Of a stretch of 64,000 nt of DNA, positions 1-11,620 are shown one piece after another. Source of the DNA: Hansfordia pulvinata (lineage: Eukaryota; Ascomycota; Sordariomycetes; Xylariales); contig BJKQ01000006.1 of the NCBI GenBank assembly GCA_006538405.1, forward strand, positions 1,573,001-1,637,000, read 5' to 3'. The notes under the pieces were generated by a model. The model was given only the letters and a program-made list of their open reading frames with translations, was not told where the DNA came from and did not search any database. Position 1 is the first letter of the stretch; the number at the start of each line of letters is the position of its first letter. A program made the position numbers and the translations under genes.

Positions 1-1849
1 TGAACGGAAGAGGCGCGACGTTATATGGGCCAAGCCATGATGAGATGTGCAGCTGAGGCAGGCTTCAGCTGACGGCTGTGCGTGCGTGTGTCTCGGGAGA
101 GAGCCGCGAGATCGAGGCGCACAGCCGCAGCCTTAAGCGCTGGGCAGGGCGGGCTGTGACTCGGATGATCGAGTGACTGATGGCCTACATGTGCCGGTAA
201 CTACAGGTGCCGATGGGTAGCGTTTCCGAGTAACCCGCAGCACGAGCACGCCGTGCACGCGTACCCGTGCTCGTGCTCCAGCCCAGCACAGTCGGGCGTG
301 GAGGGGCAGTGGGCACAGGTGGGCGAGGTGGGCTCTGGGGACCGTGAGGACGCACTGACGGCGGCGGGTGCTTCCACAGCCCGACCCCACCGGCGAGGCC
401 TGTCCAACGGCCCCGGAGAGCGCCGGCGTGGGCGGTTCGCCCTCGGGAAATGCACCCCTCCATACAGTCCATATAGTGCACCGAATCTTGATATTGTCAC
501 TGTCTTGACTTGACGAGCGAGGTGGCACTTTCCACCACGGCAACAGCCCACCAAGCCCAGACACCAGGTACTCGTGTGGTCAATCGACCGCCAGGGCCAA
601 TCTCGTCAACACCAACTCTACCTATCTAACTGCTTCATCGTTCAACAAACACATCAAGACCCTCCACACTAGTACTGTCGGCCAAGGCTGTGCTCCCCGG
701 ACCCCACGCTCGATCCCTGTCCCCTGTCTCTCCCTCTCCTGCATAGCCCCCCAATCACACACTTCGAGTCATCCACCCACACCACCGCCCGTCACGGGTC
801 TGACCTCTAGCTCACCTGACGCTGGAGCCTCGACGACGCCCGTACAGCTGACACTTGGGTCCTCCCTCCTTTTGCGCAGGGGCGGAAGGCGGTTCATATT
901 CGTCATCCTAGGGCTCAGTCTGAAAAGAAGAAGGCATTTTTGACACAAGCGCCCGAGTCCCAAGGTCCGGCAGCCATTTTGGATTCCACCACCACTTTAA
1001 CCAGCCGAGAGCCTCGCTTCCGCCAAGGTGTATCCAGCTTGGACTATAGAAACAGACCGACAGCCGCACCAGTCAGCCAACTGATGAGCCCGCCACCCTG
1101 CTGCGCCTAGACAGCCATGATCTGCAAGATTCAACGCCACGCGCTGGCGGCCCTCCTTCGACGATAGCCATCTTCGGTGATTAATAGGCCGCCATGGACC
1201 ACGAACAAGCCGGGCGCGGCCGCCCCGTCACCGTTCGAGACGGATCGCTGTCTCCGATGGAGCCCCAATTGCTTCTTCGCCCGTCTTTGCGCCGACAATC
1301 TCTCAAATCCCACCAGGCACCGCCGCTGCCGGGCACCCGATCAGCCTTTTGACACGGCGCTACTCGCATCCTGCTATGCTGGCCCCAGACCCACCGCCGT
1401 CTCGTCACTCTAGCGTCTGGCCTCCGAACCGGCCAAGCGCGGCCTTCCTCTGCGCGCGAGCGCGTCTAGCTCCTACGACTTGCCCGCCGGCTTCGGCCTC
1501 AGGATCGCGCTTCATCCTGCTGGCTCTTCTAGAAGTCCTTGCTGCTGCTCCATCTTGCGCGTCACCGTTGTGATCGGCAGGCTCTTGCCATTGTGCCCTT
1601 TTACTTAATGTCCATTGTCCCACCGCGCTTTTGCCATGTCGGACGATTGCGATTCACGCCCTTTCTCTACAGCTCCGGTCAGCTACAACACACAACACTT
1701 ACACGCTCCTTCGCCGTAATACGACTCTCCTTCCACGGTTCAAGTGCCTCACAGTCCCTCTGACCTGTTCTTGTTTCTGTGCTTCTTTTCTTATCGTTCG
1801 TCACTCTCTTCTCTCCGTCCACGCGGTACACGCAAACGACACTTGCAAG
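1..1849. other. Intergenic / 5' flank of CFEM gene
   Basis: No reading frame here has convincing protein character; the open frames are short, overlapping, and rich in Arg/Pro/Ser as expected from GC-rich noncoding DNA. The last 250 bases are pyrimidine-rich (many TCTC and CTT runs), which fits a fungal promoter and 5' leader for the gene starting at 1850. Confidence 0.6.
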
Positions 1850-2527
1850 ATGCTCTTCCCCACTATCATGCGCCTGGCCCTTCCGGTCACCCTCTTGATC
1901 GCCGGATGCCACGCCCACGGGCATCACCACGCAGAGTGCGCCAAGACGTGCTGCCAGACCAGCGGCTGTGCGCCACACGACATCGCGTGTCTGTGTGACA
2001 AGGCGGCCTCCGGCAGCTTCCTCGACGACATGGCCTCCTGTCTGGCCACCTCGTGCCCCAAGGTCAGCTTGACCAACTTTGCGGACCACATGAACTTGAC
2101 GTCCAAGTGCGAGAAGCAGGGCAAGCCCCTGCCCGACGGCGCCCTCAGCTCGGCCGCCGCCTCTTCCTACCCCACGGCCTCGGCGGCCCCCACCGGCTCG
2201 GACTCGGGCGCCAGCTCGGAGGCCAGCAGCGGCCCCGGCTCGTACCCCACGCAGCCTCCGACCTCCTCGGCCGCCGGACACCACCACCACCACCATCACC
2301 ACAGCCACAACGCTGCCCAGATGTCTTCGTCGTGCTCCAGCTTCCCGGCCTCGTCCATGTCCGCCACGCCCGCGCCGTCTGCCGCAGCCTCATCCGGCTA
2401 TCCCACCGGCCCCAGCAGCTCGGTGGCGCCCGTGGCCAAGGGCGGTGCTAAGTCGAACGTCCAGATTCCGGGGCTGTCCGTTGGGTTGCTCGCGGCGGTC
2501 GCTCTCGGGGCACTGCTGCTCCACTAG
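1850..2527 (+). CDS. CFEM-domain GPI-anchored cell-surface protein
   Basis: Predicted 225-aa secreted protein in one exon. Residues 1-22 form a signal peptide. A CFEM domain follows, with cysteines C30, C34, C40, C47, C49, C64, C69 and C87 in the family spacing, and D44 in the HDIACLC segment at the position that contacts heme iron in Candida CFEM proteins. C35 is an extra cysteine beside C34. After the domain comes a long Ser/Ala/Pro/Gly stalk, then a hydrophobic C-terminal tail (VGLLAAVALGALLLH) typical of GPI attachment. Unusual features are a His cluster just before the domain (HAHGHHH) and eight consecutive His in the stalk, which suggest metal or heme binding by inference. An in-frame open reading frame extends upstream to 1631, but the ATG at 1850 is chosen because the signal peptide starts almost at once. 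CFEM proteins act in heme/iron uptake, wall structure or host interaction; which applies here is not shown. Confidence 0.9.
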   Translation: MLFPTIMRLALPVTLLIAGCHAHGHHHAECAKTCCQTSGCAPHDIACLCDKAASGSFLDDMASCLATSCPKVSLTNFADHMNLTSKCEKQGKPLPDGALSSAAASSYPTASAAPTGSDSGASSEASSGPGSYPTQPPTSSAAGHHHHHHHHSHNAAQMSSSCSSFPASSMSATPAPSAAASSGYPTGPSSSVAPVAKGGAKSNVQIPGLSVGLLAAVALGALLLH

Positions 2528-5167
2528 GGCTCTACATGTCAGCTTCATGTGTTTGGCGGCGACGGCACTGTCCCCATATCGAGAAGGAGACATTTGGTGT
2601 TTGCGTCTGCGAGACAGGCTCGCAAGTCCGCCGGACGGAATTGCAAGTCCGTAGGGCAGCTATGCCTTTACTTGGCTCATTTGAGACTCTGGCGGCTACT
2701 TACCCCGGGTCTCGCGACGGGGCGCGCCAGTGATACATTTTGAATATTTTGCGAAGGCGCTGCAAAAGGGGCTGGCAAAGTCTTCCTTCCATTGGCTCCG
2801 CTCGTGCACCAAAAAGCTTTTTGTAAAGCGCCGCCGTTCGCACTGCCCAGCACTGACTTACCTACTGAACTCTTCCACCCCAACGGTGATCGATCTCTCC
2901 GGACCGTTGCCAAGATAATGGTTATGCCGAGCTTGGACCATTCCACTTTGTTGGAAACAGTTGGTCTCACCATGTGCATTTGCAGGCGCTGGAAGTATGT
3001 ACCTTTGCATCATGTCTGTTCATGGTTGAATATCAATTTTTTGTCTCAGCAGATATTCCGTCTTGTGCAAGTTACGCGTGTGCATGGCCTTACGCATAGG
3101 CGGATCCTCACCCATAGCAATCGGCACGCCAGAGACTCAGCCTTTTTTTCAGATTAGCAGCGAAAGCAAGGCAATCTCGGGGGGTTGTGCGTGGACTATT
3201 GGACGCAATGAGAGCCGCCTTTTCTTTTTCGCCATGTCGTCTCCAGATAGAATGCCCAAGCCGCGTTCTAGCGTCGGCTCGGGCACGCCAATCCGGACTC
3301 ACCGGGCCGGCTTTAGAACCTACGGTCCTTGAGCCATGGCACGACGCAATAATTCCGGCCCTTCGATTGCCATGCAGTATTTTGAGCGTCGGGGGCGAGG
3401 ATGATTCATCCGGTCCAAGTTGGTACAGCGGTTTCTGTATGAGCCTCGAGGCGTCGCTCCTCTCGAGCACTATCAACTCACCTGCCCCTATGGCAAGGCC
3501 TCGCAAGTAGTTTTAGGCTGGATGGCCATTCGCCGAAAGCACGCCGAGGGTTTTCCTGTTGGTGATGTTGGTGATTACGTATGCATGACCCGGCGGTGAT
3601 ATATCGGGAATCCTGCTCGCCGCGCAACCGCGGTCATCCGAAACCGGTCGGAGACAGGCTCTAGTCTGCCTGAGTCTGGGGAGACCCTTTGTTGTGTGCG
3701 AGGCGATATTCCGGACTCGGCTTGTCAGGTTCGGATGGGCTTTTTGCAAAAGGGAAAGAAAAGAGAAGAAAGGAAGGAAGGAAAACAGACATACAGTGAG
3801 TGTACCTTGTCACGCACCAGACCCGGGCCCCTAGCCTGGCTCAGAGACCGACCGAAAAGACGCGCACAGGGAAACAGGAGGGCCTCTCTCTGGTTGCGGT
3901 GCCTGTGACGAGTCTCTCTTCTGATCACGGCCCGCCAGCTCGACCGGCCAAGCCACCCGCCCGCCCGCCGCTTTGAGGTGGCGCAAGACAAATCGACGCG
4001 CTTCAGCCCTGCCTGGCGCGGAACCCCCACGATGCTTTTCAGAAACCCACGACCGGGGCCCCAAGCATGTTTTTCGCCAAGCCGAGTCCGAGCAAGGCAG
4101 GCCGTGTGCTGTTTGTTCGCTGGGCCGGGCATCAGGGACCGACCGCAGGCCTCTGGGCGGCTCGCTTCCGCCAGGGACCGACCGGGTTCTCGGCGTCGGG
4201 ATTGTACGGCTCTCTCTGCCTCATGAGCAAGGAAATCTGCTTGTATGCCTAAGGTACCTACGGGTACCTCTGGCAGCCACCACTGTTGCTCTGCGGTGGT
4301 CGCGACGCGCGGTCGTCCAACGGTGTCGCTCGCTTTCGAAGCAGAGACGGCGCCCCGACCGATTTTTTCTCTCTTACATGTACACCCCCAAAAAGGAGCC
4401 GTACAGACGGAAAAGGGTCCCCGAGTTATGTGATACGGATAGTCGCTTGGGTTGACCGTGCCCCGCAAAGCCGAGGTGCTGCTGTCAATGCGGCGACCGG
4501 GATGGTCATGCAGGTCGATACTTTTCGGCCATGTCGGTCGGTTGTCCCTGGTCGTCGGGAAGTTTTTATGCGAGCGTTTCCGGGGCTCGAAGTAGGAAGA
4601 AGTCAGGACCCTGGCGAGCGGCCGCTTTCTGACAGGGGTGGAGCAGCCGCGAAACGACCTGCTCCCGTCCCGATGCCAGCTTCACATCCGGGTTCAGCAC
4701 CAGGGAGAGGGAGAGAGAGAGAGGAGGGATTTGGGGTGGGGAGTTTCAGACGCGACAACCACACCCACCCCAGCAGCAGCAGCCCTATCAGGACTCATTA
4801 TTAAGCAGCCGTCGATGGAGACTGTTCAGGATAGGAGTGTGGATGGAGGGGAGAGGGGGGACGGGAGGGGGGGCAGGTGACCAGGTGCCTCCAGAGGGGG
4901 GGGCCTGACGGACAGCGTTCCACGTTGCACCGCAAGTCCGTGACCCTACGTAGAAGCATTCGCCTGCCTGACCTGGTGCTGGGCGATGGATGTGTTTGCG
5001 TGCCGAGGAGGGAGGGGAGGGGCACATAGAGGCATGTATCTTGACCACACCATGATCCCGGTTCGCTCTTCTTCTTCTTCTCTTTCTCCCATTTCTCTTC
5101 CCCTTTCGGCTTTCTGTGCAAATAATACTATCCACCAAGGTATACAGCCGATCTGCCTGGGACCATC
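2528..5167. other. Intergenic, no gene seen
   Basis: This 2.6-kb stretch has many short overlapping frames on both strands (the longest is 247 codons, minus strand 3725-4468), but none has domain-like composition or a plausible intron structure. Purine-rich runs occur around 3750-3790 and 4710-4730. The segment 5060-5110 is strongly pyrimidine-rich and is probably the promoter/leader of the P450 gene. Confidence 0.55.
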
Positions 5168-5762
5168 ATGATGGGCCTGTTGTGGTCGGGGGCGCTGACC
5201 TGCGTGTGCGCGGGCTTCGCGCTCGCCCTGTGCGGCGCCGTCTACCAGGTCGTCCACTACCGCTTCTTCCACCCGCTGTCCGGCTTCCCGGGCCCGTTCT
5301 GGGGCAGCGTGACGAGGCTGTGGATCGCGTACCACAACGCCAAGGGGGACGAGTGCCAGGTCCTCCAGGCTCTTCACCAAAAGCACGGTAAGTCAAGAGA
5401 GTGAGGGGGGCATAGCAGCAGTTCTTCGCAAAGTGAAGGAGAGGAAAGATATGAAAAGAAAAAAGACTAAGAAAAACACCCCCAGGGCCGGTGATCCGGG
5501 TGACGCCGACAATGGTCATGGTCAGCGACGCGACCAAGCTGCCCGACATCTACGGGCGGTACGCCGACAAGTCCAAGCACTACATCACGGGCAGCTTCGG
5601 GCGGGCCGAGTCCGTCTTCAACGTGCAGGACCACCGGGCGCACGCGCGCTTCCGCCGCCTGGCCGCCGCCCCCTACAGCTTCAGCAACGTCCGGCGCATG
5701 GAGCCCCTGGTCGACGGGCACGTCGGGCGGTGGCTCGGCAAGCTGCGGGCGCGCTTTGCGCC

Positions 5763-5796
<34 letters not shown>

Positions 5797-7343
5797 GGCG
5801 ACGATAGTCATGATGACGACGACGAGAAAAAACAAGGGGTGGAGGAGGAGGAGGAGGAGAAGACGACCAAGACGAAGACGAAGACGAAAAGAAGAAGAGC
5901 GTTCGACTTTGCTCCCTGGGCCGTCTACATGGCGTACGACGTCATCTCGGACATTGGCTTCGGGGCGCCGTTCGGCTTCATCGAGCAGGGGCGCGACGTC
6001 GGTGGGCTGATCCGGGGCTTCCACGACGGGCTCGTGCCCTTCGGCCTCATGGCCCGCCTCTACCCCTTCACCAACTGGGTCAAGAGCACCCGCCTCGGCG
6101 AGCGCTACCTCGTCGCCAGCCCGGACCAGGACTCGGGCATCGGCACGCTGATGCGCTTCCGCGACCGCCTGATCCGGGAGAGGCTCGACGAGATGAAGGA
6201 GGAGGAGGAGGAGAAGAAGAAGAAGAATGGGACGAAGGGGACGAAGGGGGATAGCCGGGGCCGGAGGGTCGATCTGCTGCAGACGTGAGAGAATATTCCC
6301 CCCCCCCCCCCCCCCCCCCCCCCTTCCCCTTTCCTATCTCCCCCCCCTAGATTCAACCCCGATAAGACGAAAAAAACCCTTCTGGCTGAGACAAAGAACA
6401 CACGCGCCACAGCTTCCTCGAGGCCCGCGACGACGAGGGCAACCCGCTGGACCCGGAGTACGTCAAGGCCGAGATCCTGCTGGTCCTGCTGGCGGGCGCC
6501 GACACGACGGGCACCGCGTTCCAGGCCCTGGTGCGCAACGTGCTCGCGGAGCCGACCGGGGTCTACGCCCGGCTGACCCGCGAGCTCGACGACGCCACCG
6601 CCGACGGCCGGCTGCCCCCAACGACGACCACCCCGAGCTACGACGAGGTCCTGGCGCACTGCCCCTTCTACGTCGCCTGCGTCCGCGAGACGCTGAGGCT
6701 GAACCCTCCGGTGCGTTTTTGATGATGGGCACCTCTTTTCTCTCTCGTCCTTCTTCCCCCCTTTGACTTTCCTCCCTTTTCTCTCGTTGTTTTCTTTTTT
6801 TCTCTATTTTCTTTTTGAACAGCAAGTCGAAAATCGCATCACACCCTGACACGCCCCCCCCCCTAAAACAAAAAACAGGCCCCGAACATGTTCCCCCGCC
6901 TCGCCCCGGCCGGCGGCCTCGCGCTGCACGGGCGCCACGTCCCCGAGGGCGCCGAGGTGGCGTGCAACCCGTGGATCGTGCACCGGGACCGGGCGGTGTA
7001 CGGCGACGACGCGGACGAGTTCCGGCCGGACCGGTGGCTCGAGGGGAAGCCGGAGAAGGGGCAGCAGCAGCAGCAGCAGCAGCAGGACCGTCTCTCCCGG
7101 TACAGCATGGCCTTCGGGTACGGCCCCCGCGTGTGCCTGGGCCGCGACATTGCCTACCTCGAGCTGTACAAGGCGCCGCTGCAGTTCTTCCGGACCTTCA
7201 GGGTGCGGCCGGCGGCGGCGGCGGCCGCGGACCGCAGCGGTGAGGAGGAAGGGGGGAGGAAGAAGAAGGTGGGCAGGTACGTGTACAAGGGCGGGATCAG
7301 CTTCTTCGAGGACATGTGGATCACCATCGAGCCGCGGACCTGA
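5168..7343 (+). CDS. Cytochrome P450, pisatin demethylase-like
   Basis: Microsomal heme monooxygenase, predicted 593 aa from four exons: 5168-5387, 5486-6284, 6413-6710 and 6879-7343. All introns are GT-AG and the joins preserve frame; exon 1/2 rebuilds the common HGPVIRVTP motif. Visible landmarks: N-terminal membrane anchor (about residues 3-28), proline hinge [13 protein letters not shown]-helix AGADTTG (about 366-372), ExxR as ETLR (about 432-435), PERF-type FRPDRW, and heme loop [10 protein letters not shown] with Cys about 525. The style resembles pisatin demethylase/benzoate-hydroxylase-type fungal P450s; the substrate cannot be told. It is longer than the usual 500-530 aa because simple-repeat insertions lie inside the fold: ten Asp plus an acidic/Lys tract (about 167-210), a Glu/Lys tract near the exon 2 end, and eight Gln near 500. 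No PKS, NRPS or terpene synthase lies nearby, so there is no cluster context. Confidence 0.93.
5764..5793 (+). repeat. (GAT)10 microsatellite in P450 exon 2
   Basis: Ten perfect GAT units read in frame as ten Asp, followed by further acidic and Lys-rich codons to about 5900. A length change would alter the protein between two conserved P450 segments. Confidence 0.95.
6298..6323 (+). repeat. 26-nt poly-C tract in P450 intron 2
   Basis: A run of 26 C lies 13 nt inside intron 2 (6285-6412), close to its donor site, with another C-rich run just downstream. Its true length is likely to be uncertain in any assembly. Confidence 0.95.
7062..7085 (+). repeat. (CAG)8 polyglutamine repeat in P450 exon 4
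   Basis: Eight CAG codons encode eight Gln between the PERF-type region and the heme-binding loop. This is the third simple-repeat insertion in the same P450. Confidence 0.95.
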
Positions 7344-9190
7344 AAAAACGAGGGCTGCCACTGCAAAGGGGGGATCCGGTGGTGTCGCTGACGTGAAGTC
7401 TTTGTTTCTCGCCTTGACCGAGGGGGGCGGGCGTTCTTCTTCTTCTTCTTCTTCTTTTTCTTCTTCTTCTTAGAGGGGCCGAGGCCTTGGGGAGCCGAAG
7501 CAGCGGGTCATGCATGGCCCCCCGAATCTAGCAGGGAGCAGCAACGTGATCAAGCGAGGCTGGGAATCTCGGAGGAGCGGCGGGACCGGAAGGACACACG
7601 ACGTGGCGGGCGGGTGGGTAGGATGGATGTCGAGCTGGTGTGGCGTGGGAGCGCTTCTAGAAGACATCCAGGGGGGTGGGGCGCGGAAGGAAGAAAAAAA
7701 GAAAGAAAGAAACGAGGAAAAGAGGACGAGGCTGTGGCCCCCTCGGTTCCCGACTGCGGGCCAAGTCGACTGTCCAGCACGGCCGCCGGAGTGACAAACA
7801 GTTTGTAGAAAGCCGACTGGCCGACGACGACTCGGCAGCGGATGAGCTGGCCAGCACGCCAGAGTTTGAACAAGCAGCCTTCCTTGGCTTGTTGGCCCCC
7901 GAAACTAAATCACGCCCGTGGCCTCAAATCCAGCAGCCCCTTCTTGGAATAATCGAGTCTTGCAGAAGAGGCATATAGTTTGGGCTCGTGTCGGTCAAGT
8001 TCAAAGCCCGGGGCTGCGCTCGGTCGGTGAGACACCAGGGGAACCGGAAGACCGAGGCCTCGCTCACCGAGATATAATAGACAGATGGAGAGAGGGGAGT
8101 GAGGGCTTCTGCGTCCCATGCCTAACATTCCAGGCACGAGTGGACCTGACTAGCTATACTGCAGATAGCAGATATACGGCCATCCTTCTGCTACCATCAG
8201 TACCTCCTTTACATACCTCACTGAGTGAGTAAGTAAAGTACTCTTACATACACTGCTTCTACCGCTACCGCGACTCCAGCGTCACAGCACCCGAGGGAAG
8301 GCCGCCCAGGACCCAAGTTGATAACTCGCTCCCACGCCGCCCCCGGGTACCAGGTCTCCTCAGTGATGTAGCGCTTAGTTAAGCCGCGACGTTCCTGAAC
8401 TGGCACGCGCTGTCCCCTGGCCTGTCAAAACGTGCTAATGGATCCTGCGCCGTGGGAGCGCTGTCTGGCTGTCCGGCTGTCTCTCTAGAGCCGGGGCTTG
8501 GCCAGGGAAAGCCAGTGACCCTGGCGCGTCCAAAGTGTCTGAGTGACACACAGCTCCGGGGCGGACAGGCGCGTGGAGACTACCCGAGTTGCTTTCAACA
8601 TGGAGCCAAGGTTGCTTGTGAGCCGGCGGCGACCGTGACAGCACCGGCCAGTCAGGACAGTGCGGTTCGAGTACACATGGGAACCGTTCCCACTCACCCA
8701 GATCTGAAGGACAGACAATCAGTCGTCACTTGACGGAGATTGGCGGATGAATGGTACCCAAAAGTTAAACACGCGGTGAGTCTGGGAGGTTGTCTCAGGC
8801 GCCCAAGACAAGATCAGAGCTTGGGCATGGAACGCCTTGCTCGGCAGCCGAGGCCATTCGTCGCTCTGCAAAAGCGGGCATCGACAACATCACGCGGTGG
8901 GGCGGCCCTCCCCCGAAGAAGAAGAAGTATAAGTGGCGGTTAAGCATGCGGAAGCATGCAGATTAATAAAATATTCCCGAGGCAGAGGCTGCTGCGCCGT
9001 GCTCTCCAGGGTCTCTATCTATTTCCCTTGTTCTTAAGGATTTCTTTCCCGCCTCTCTCTCTCCACTTTCCCGTCCCCCAAAACGCCATTGGTATCGTCG
9101 CTAAATCAAATCCCTGTAAAAAAAAAAAAAAAAAGGCCCCCAAGGACGAAAAGAAAGATGGCAAAAAAAAAAAAAAAAAAAAAAACCTTT
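7344..9190. other. Intergenic, no gene seen
   Basis: Contains a TTC-rich tract (about 7436-7470), purine tracts (about 7685-7730), and A-runs at 9118-9134 and 9163-9185. The last run lies just beyond the stop codon of the minus-strand gene ending at 9191, so it is in or near that gene's 3' end. No open frame here looks like a protein. Confidence 0.6.
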
Positions 9191-9609
9191 TCACTTCTGC
9201 AAAACGGCGGCATGGACGTCGGAGCCGATGTTGGGCGTCGTCAGGGCGCTGGAGGTGATGGGGCCCGGCTTGAGGTAGCAGTTGCCCGGGGCGTCGCCGT
9301 CGTCGGCGAAGGTGCGGTTGGTCCAGGCGGGGATGAAGCTGACGCCGGCGCAGGTCTGGTTTTTCGCGTCTGCCGATCCGGATCCGGAGAAGTCGGGCCC
9401 CGAGTAGTACGTCCACGAGGCGCAGGCGTCGATGCAGTCGTCGTAGTTGCCGACGAAGAGCGAGTACAGGGGCCCGTTGGGCGTGTCGCTGTTGCAGTAC
9501 CGCTTGAAGGAGGGGCGGTTGTAGACTGTTGTTTTTGCGTTGGTGAATTAGTTGTTTGAGTTCTCTACCATGTCGACATTTGCGGCAGCGTAGTTGCGGG
9601 TTATGAAAA

Positions 9610-9641
<32 letters not shown>

Positions 9642-10573
9642 AGAGATTTGACTCACACTTGGAAGTGTACGTGGACCCGGTGACCTTGCTGGGGTCGTCG
9701 GAGCAGCCCCCGTCGATGGCGCTGACATCATCATCGGCCGACGACGTCGCCGCGGGCGGGGCCGAAGACGACGTCGCCGTCGCCGAGGCCGAGGCCATCG
9801 CCGAGGCCAGCTGCCGCTCGGCCGTGTCGGCGCGGCTGGTGGCGACGCCGGCGCCGGCGGCCAGCCCGATGACGGCAACGGACAGCGCGGCGATGACGGC
9901 CGACAGGGTGAAGACCAGCAGCGAGCAGCCCAGCACGCGCCTCCCGCGCCTCTTCGTCGGCCGCCGCCGCAGCGGCTCGTGGAACGTGGTCGACGTCGGC
10001 GGGTACAGGCTGCGCTGGTCGTAGGGGTTGTGGTGGTGCTGGTGGGCGCCGTACGGGGGCGCCGGCGGCGGCACGCCTCCTCCCCCTCCCGGAAAGGGGG
10101 GCAGGCCCGGGTCGACGGGGGTCGACTGGGTGCTGGAGAAGGTGCCCGTCGTCGTGGCCGAGTAGCCGCCGCCGCCGCCGCCGCCGCCGTGAAGGGGGTA
10201 CTGGTAGTGATGGGGTTGGTGGTGGTGGTGGTGGTGGTGGTTGTAGGTGCCGTACGAGTTCTCGCGCTTCAGGCTGGCCGGGGGTACGGACGGCGCCGGC
10301 GCCGTTGTTGTCGTTGCCGTCGCCGCCGCGGGGCTGCGCGCCGCGGGGTTGTTCGGGCTCGAGTAGCCGCCGCCGCCGCCGTGCGCGTGCGAGACCTCGG
10401 GCGCCGACGGCGGGTAGTGGACCTCGGGATACACGTCCGGCGTGACCTCGGGCGCCTCGTCGTACTGTGTGTGTGGGAGCGGTTGTCAGTTTCCGTTGTT
10501 CTTCTCCTCCTCCTCCTCCTTCTTCTTCTTCGTCCTTTTCTGTCAACAGAGGGAAACTCACCCTGGGAGCCAT
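9191..10573 (-). CDS. Single-pass membrane protein with cysteine-rich (apple/PAN-like) ectodomain
   Basis: Predicted 384 aa from three exons on the minus strand: 10573-10562, 10464-9657 and 9525-9191. The first exon is only 12 nt (M-A-P-R) and joins exon 2 at YDEAPEVTPDVYPEVHY, an N-terminal style common in filamentous-fungal proteins of this type. The N-terminal half is disordered and rich in Pro, Gly and His, with seven consecutive His and eight Gly. A basic patch (RRRPTKRRGRR) precedes one strong transmembrane helix beginning VLGCSLLVFTLSAVIAAL. The C-terminal part, after the second intron, has six cysteines (in YCNSD, DDCIDACASW, QTCAG, GNCYL), a pattern resembling the apple/PAN-like segment of related fungal hypothetical proteins. 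The basic patch inside the helix suggests a cytoplasmic N-terminus and an external C-terminus. Function is unknown; a wall-facing sensor or adhesin is only a guess. Confidence 0.82.
9611..9634 (+). repeat. (GA)12 repeat in intron 2 of the 9191-10573 gene
   Basis: Dinucleotide tract inside the intron between 9526 and 9656. Confidence 0.9.
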
Positions 10574-11584
10574 TCTTCGAGGGGGGGGGGGTTGAGCTTG
10601 GGTTGAGCCTCTCTCTCTCTCTGTTTGTCTGTCTGTCTGTCTCTCTCTCACTTTCTGTCTGTCTGTCTCTCGCGCGCGCTCTCCACGCCCGCACGGATGG
10701 GGAAGGTCGAACTTGGGCCTCAGGGTCGAGGGCAAAACAGGTCGAGGCGAGGCACACCGGAAGACCGGACGCGGCGTGGTCAGGGCAGGCAGGGGACGCC
10801 GGCATTAAAGAGCGGGCGAGGGCCTTGTTTAACGGGTCGCGGCTCGGATAACGTTGACTAACAAAGTAGCTAGTTAGCTCAGTTCTACTCGTAGTCCAGG
10901 CGGCCCCCTCCCCATCCATGGATGTCTTCCTCCCATGCAGACAGACCCATGCTGCCTGTCTACGGAGTACCCTTGTTACCTGGTATACTCTGTGCGGTGC
11001 GAGATGGGAGAGAAGGGGGGGGGAAGGGGGCGGGCGCGGTTCCACAGAATCCTATCTGCACTCCAGGCTGACTCTTCTGTGGCTCTAGCAGACAGGCAAG
11101 GGCGTCCTGTAGGTGAGACAGGCCTGTTCACTCTAAAAAGTTACCAACTGATTAGCACCCACGTGTATTGTACTTGGTGCCAGGCGTGCGAGGGAGGGGG
11201 GGCCGAGGCGCGGCGGGTAGGCTTTGGATGGAGCGGACTACTCGTGCTCACGACCGACTAGTAGCTGCCGGCCAAACCAGCATCGACAACTAGAACGGGC
11301 GCTCTAGCACGACTAGGTGCTTAGCCGCGCATACCAGGGCGCGGGGCCCGTGGGCCGGACTCTATACCAACGGGCCCAAGTGGGGTGGAAGGATCGAGGA
11401 CGACTCTTCTCTTGGCTGACTCGAAGAACAACCGACAGAGACAGTACGAGCAGAGAGAGGCACAAGAGGCTGGTCTGCTCACGCCCAATCGCGAGTACTC
11501 GTACTCGTCTCGTCCCGCTGACCAGAAGCCCCAGAAGAGATTTGTATATCAAGTTGGAGTGGAAGAGACCATCACACACCCTTT

Positions 11585-11620
<36 letters not shown>

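Noticed and set aside
9731..10735. 334-codon minus-strand frame starting MAPRVSFPLLTEKDEEEE
   Set aside because: It reads through the intron of the membrane-protein gene in the wrong frame; only its first four codons are used, as the 12-nt first exon.
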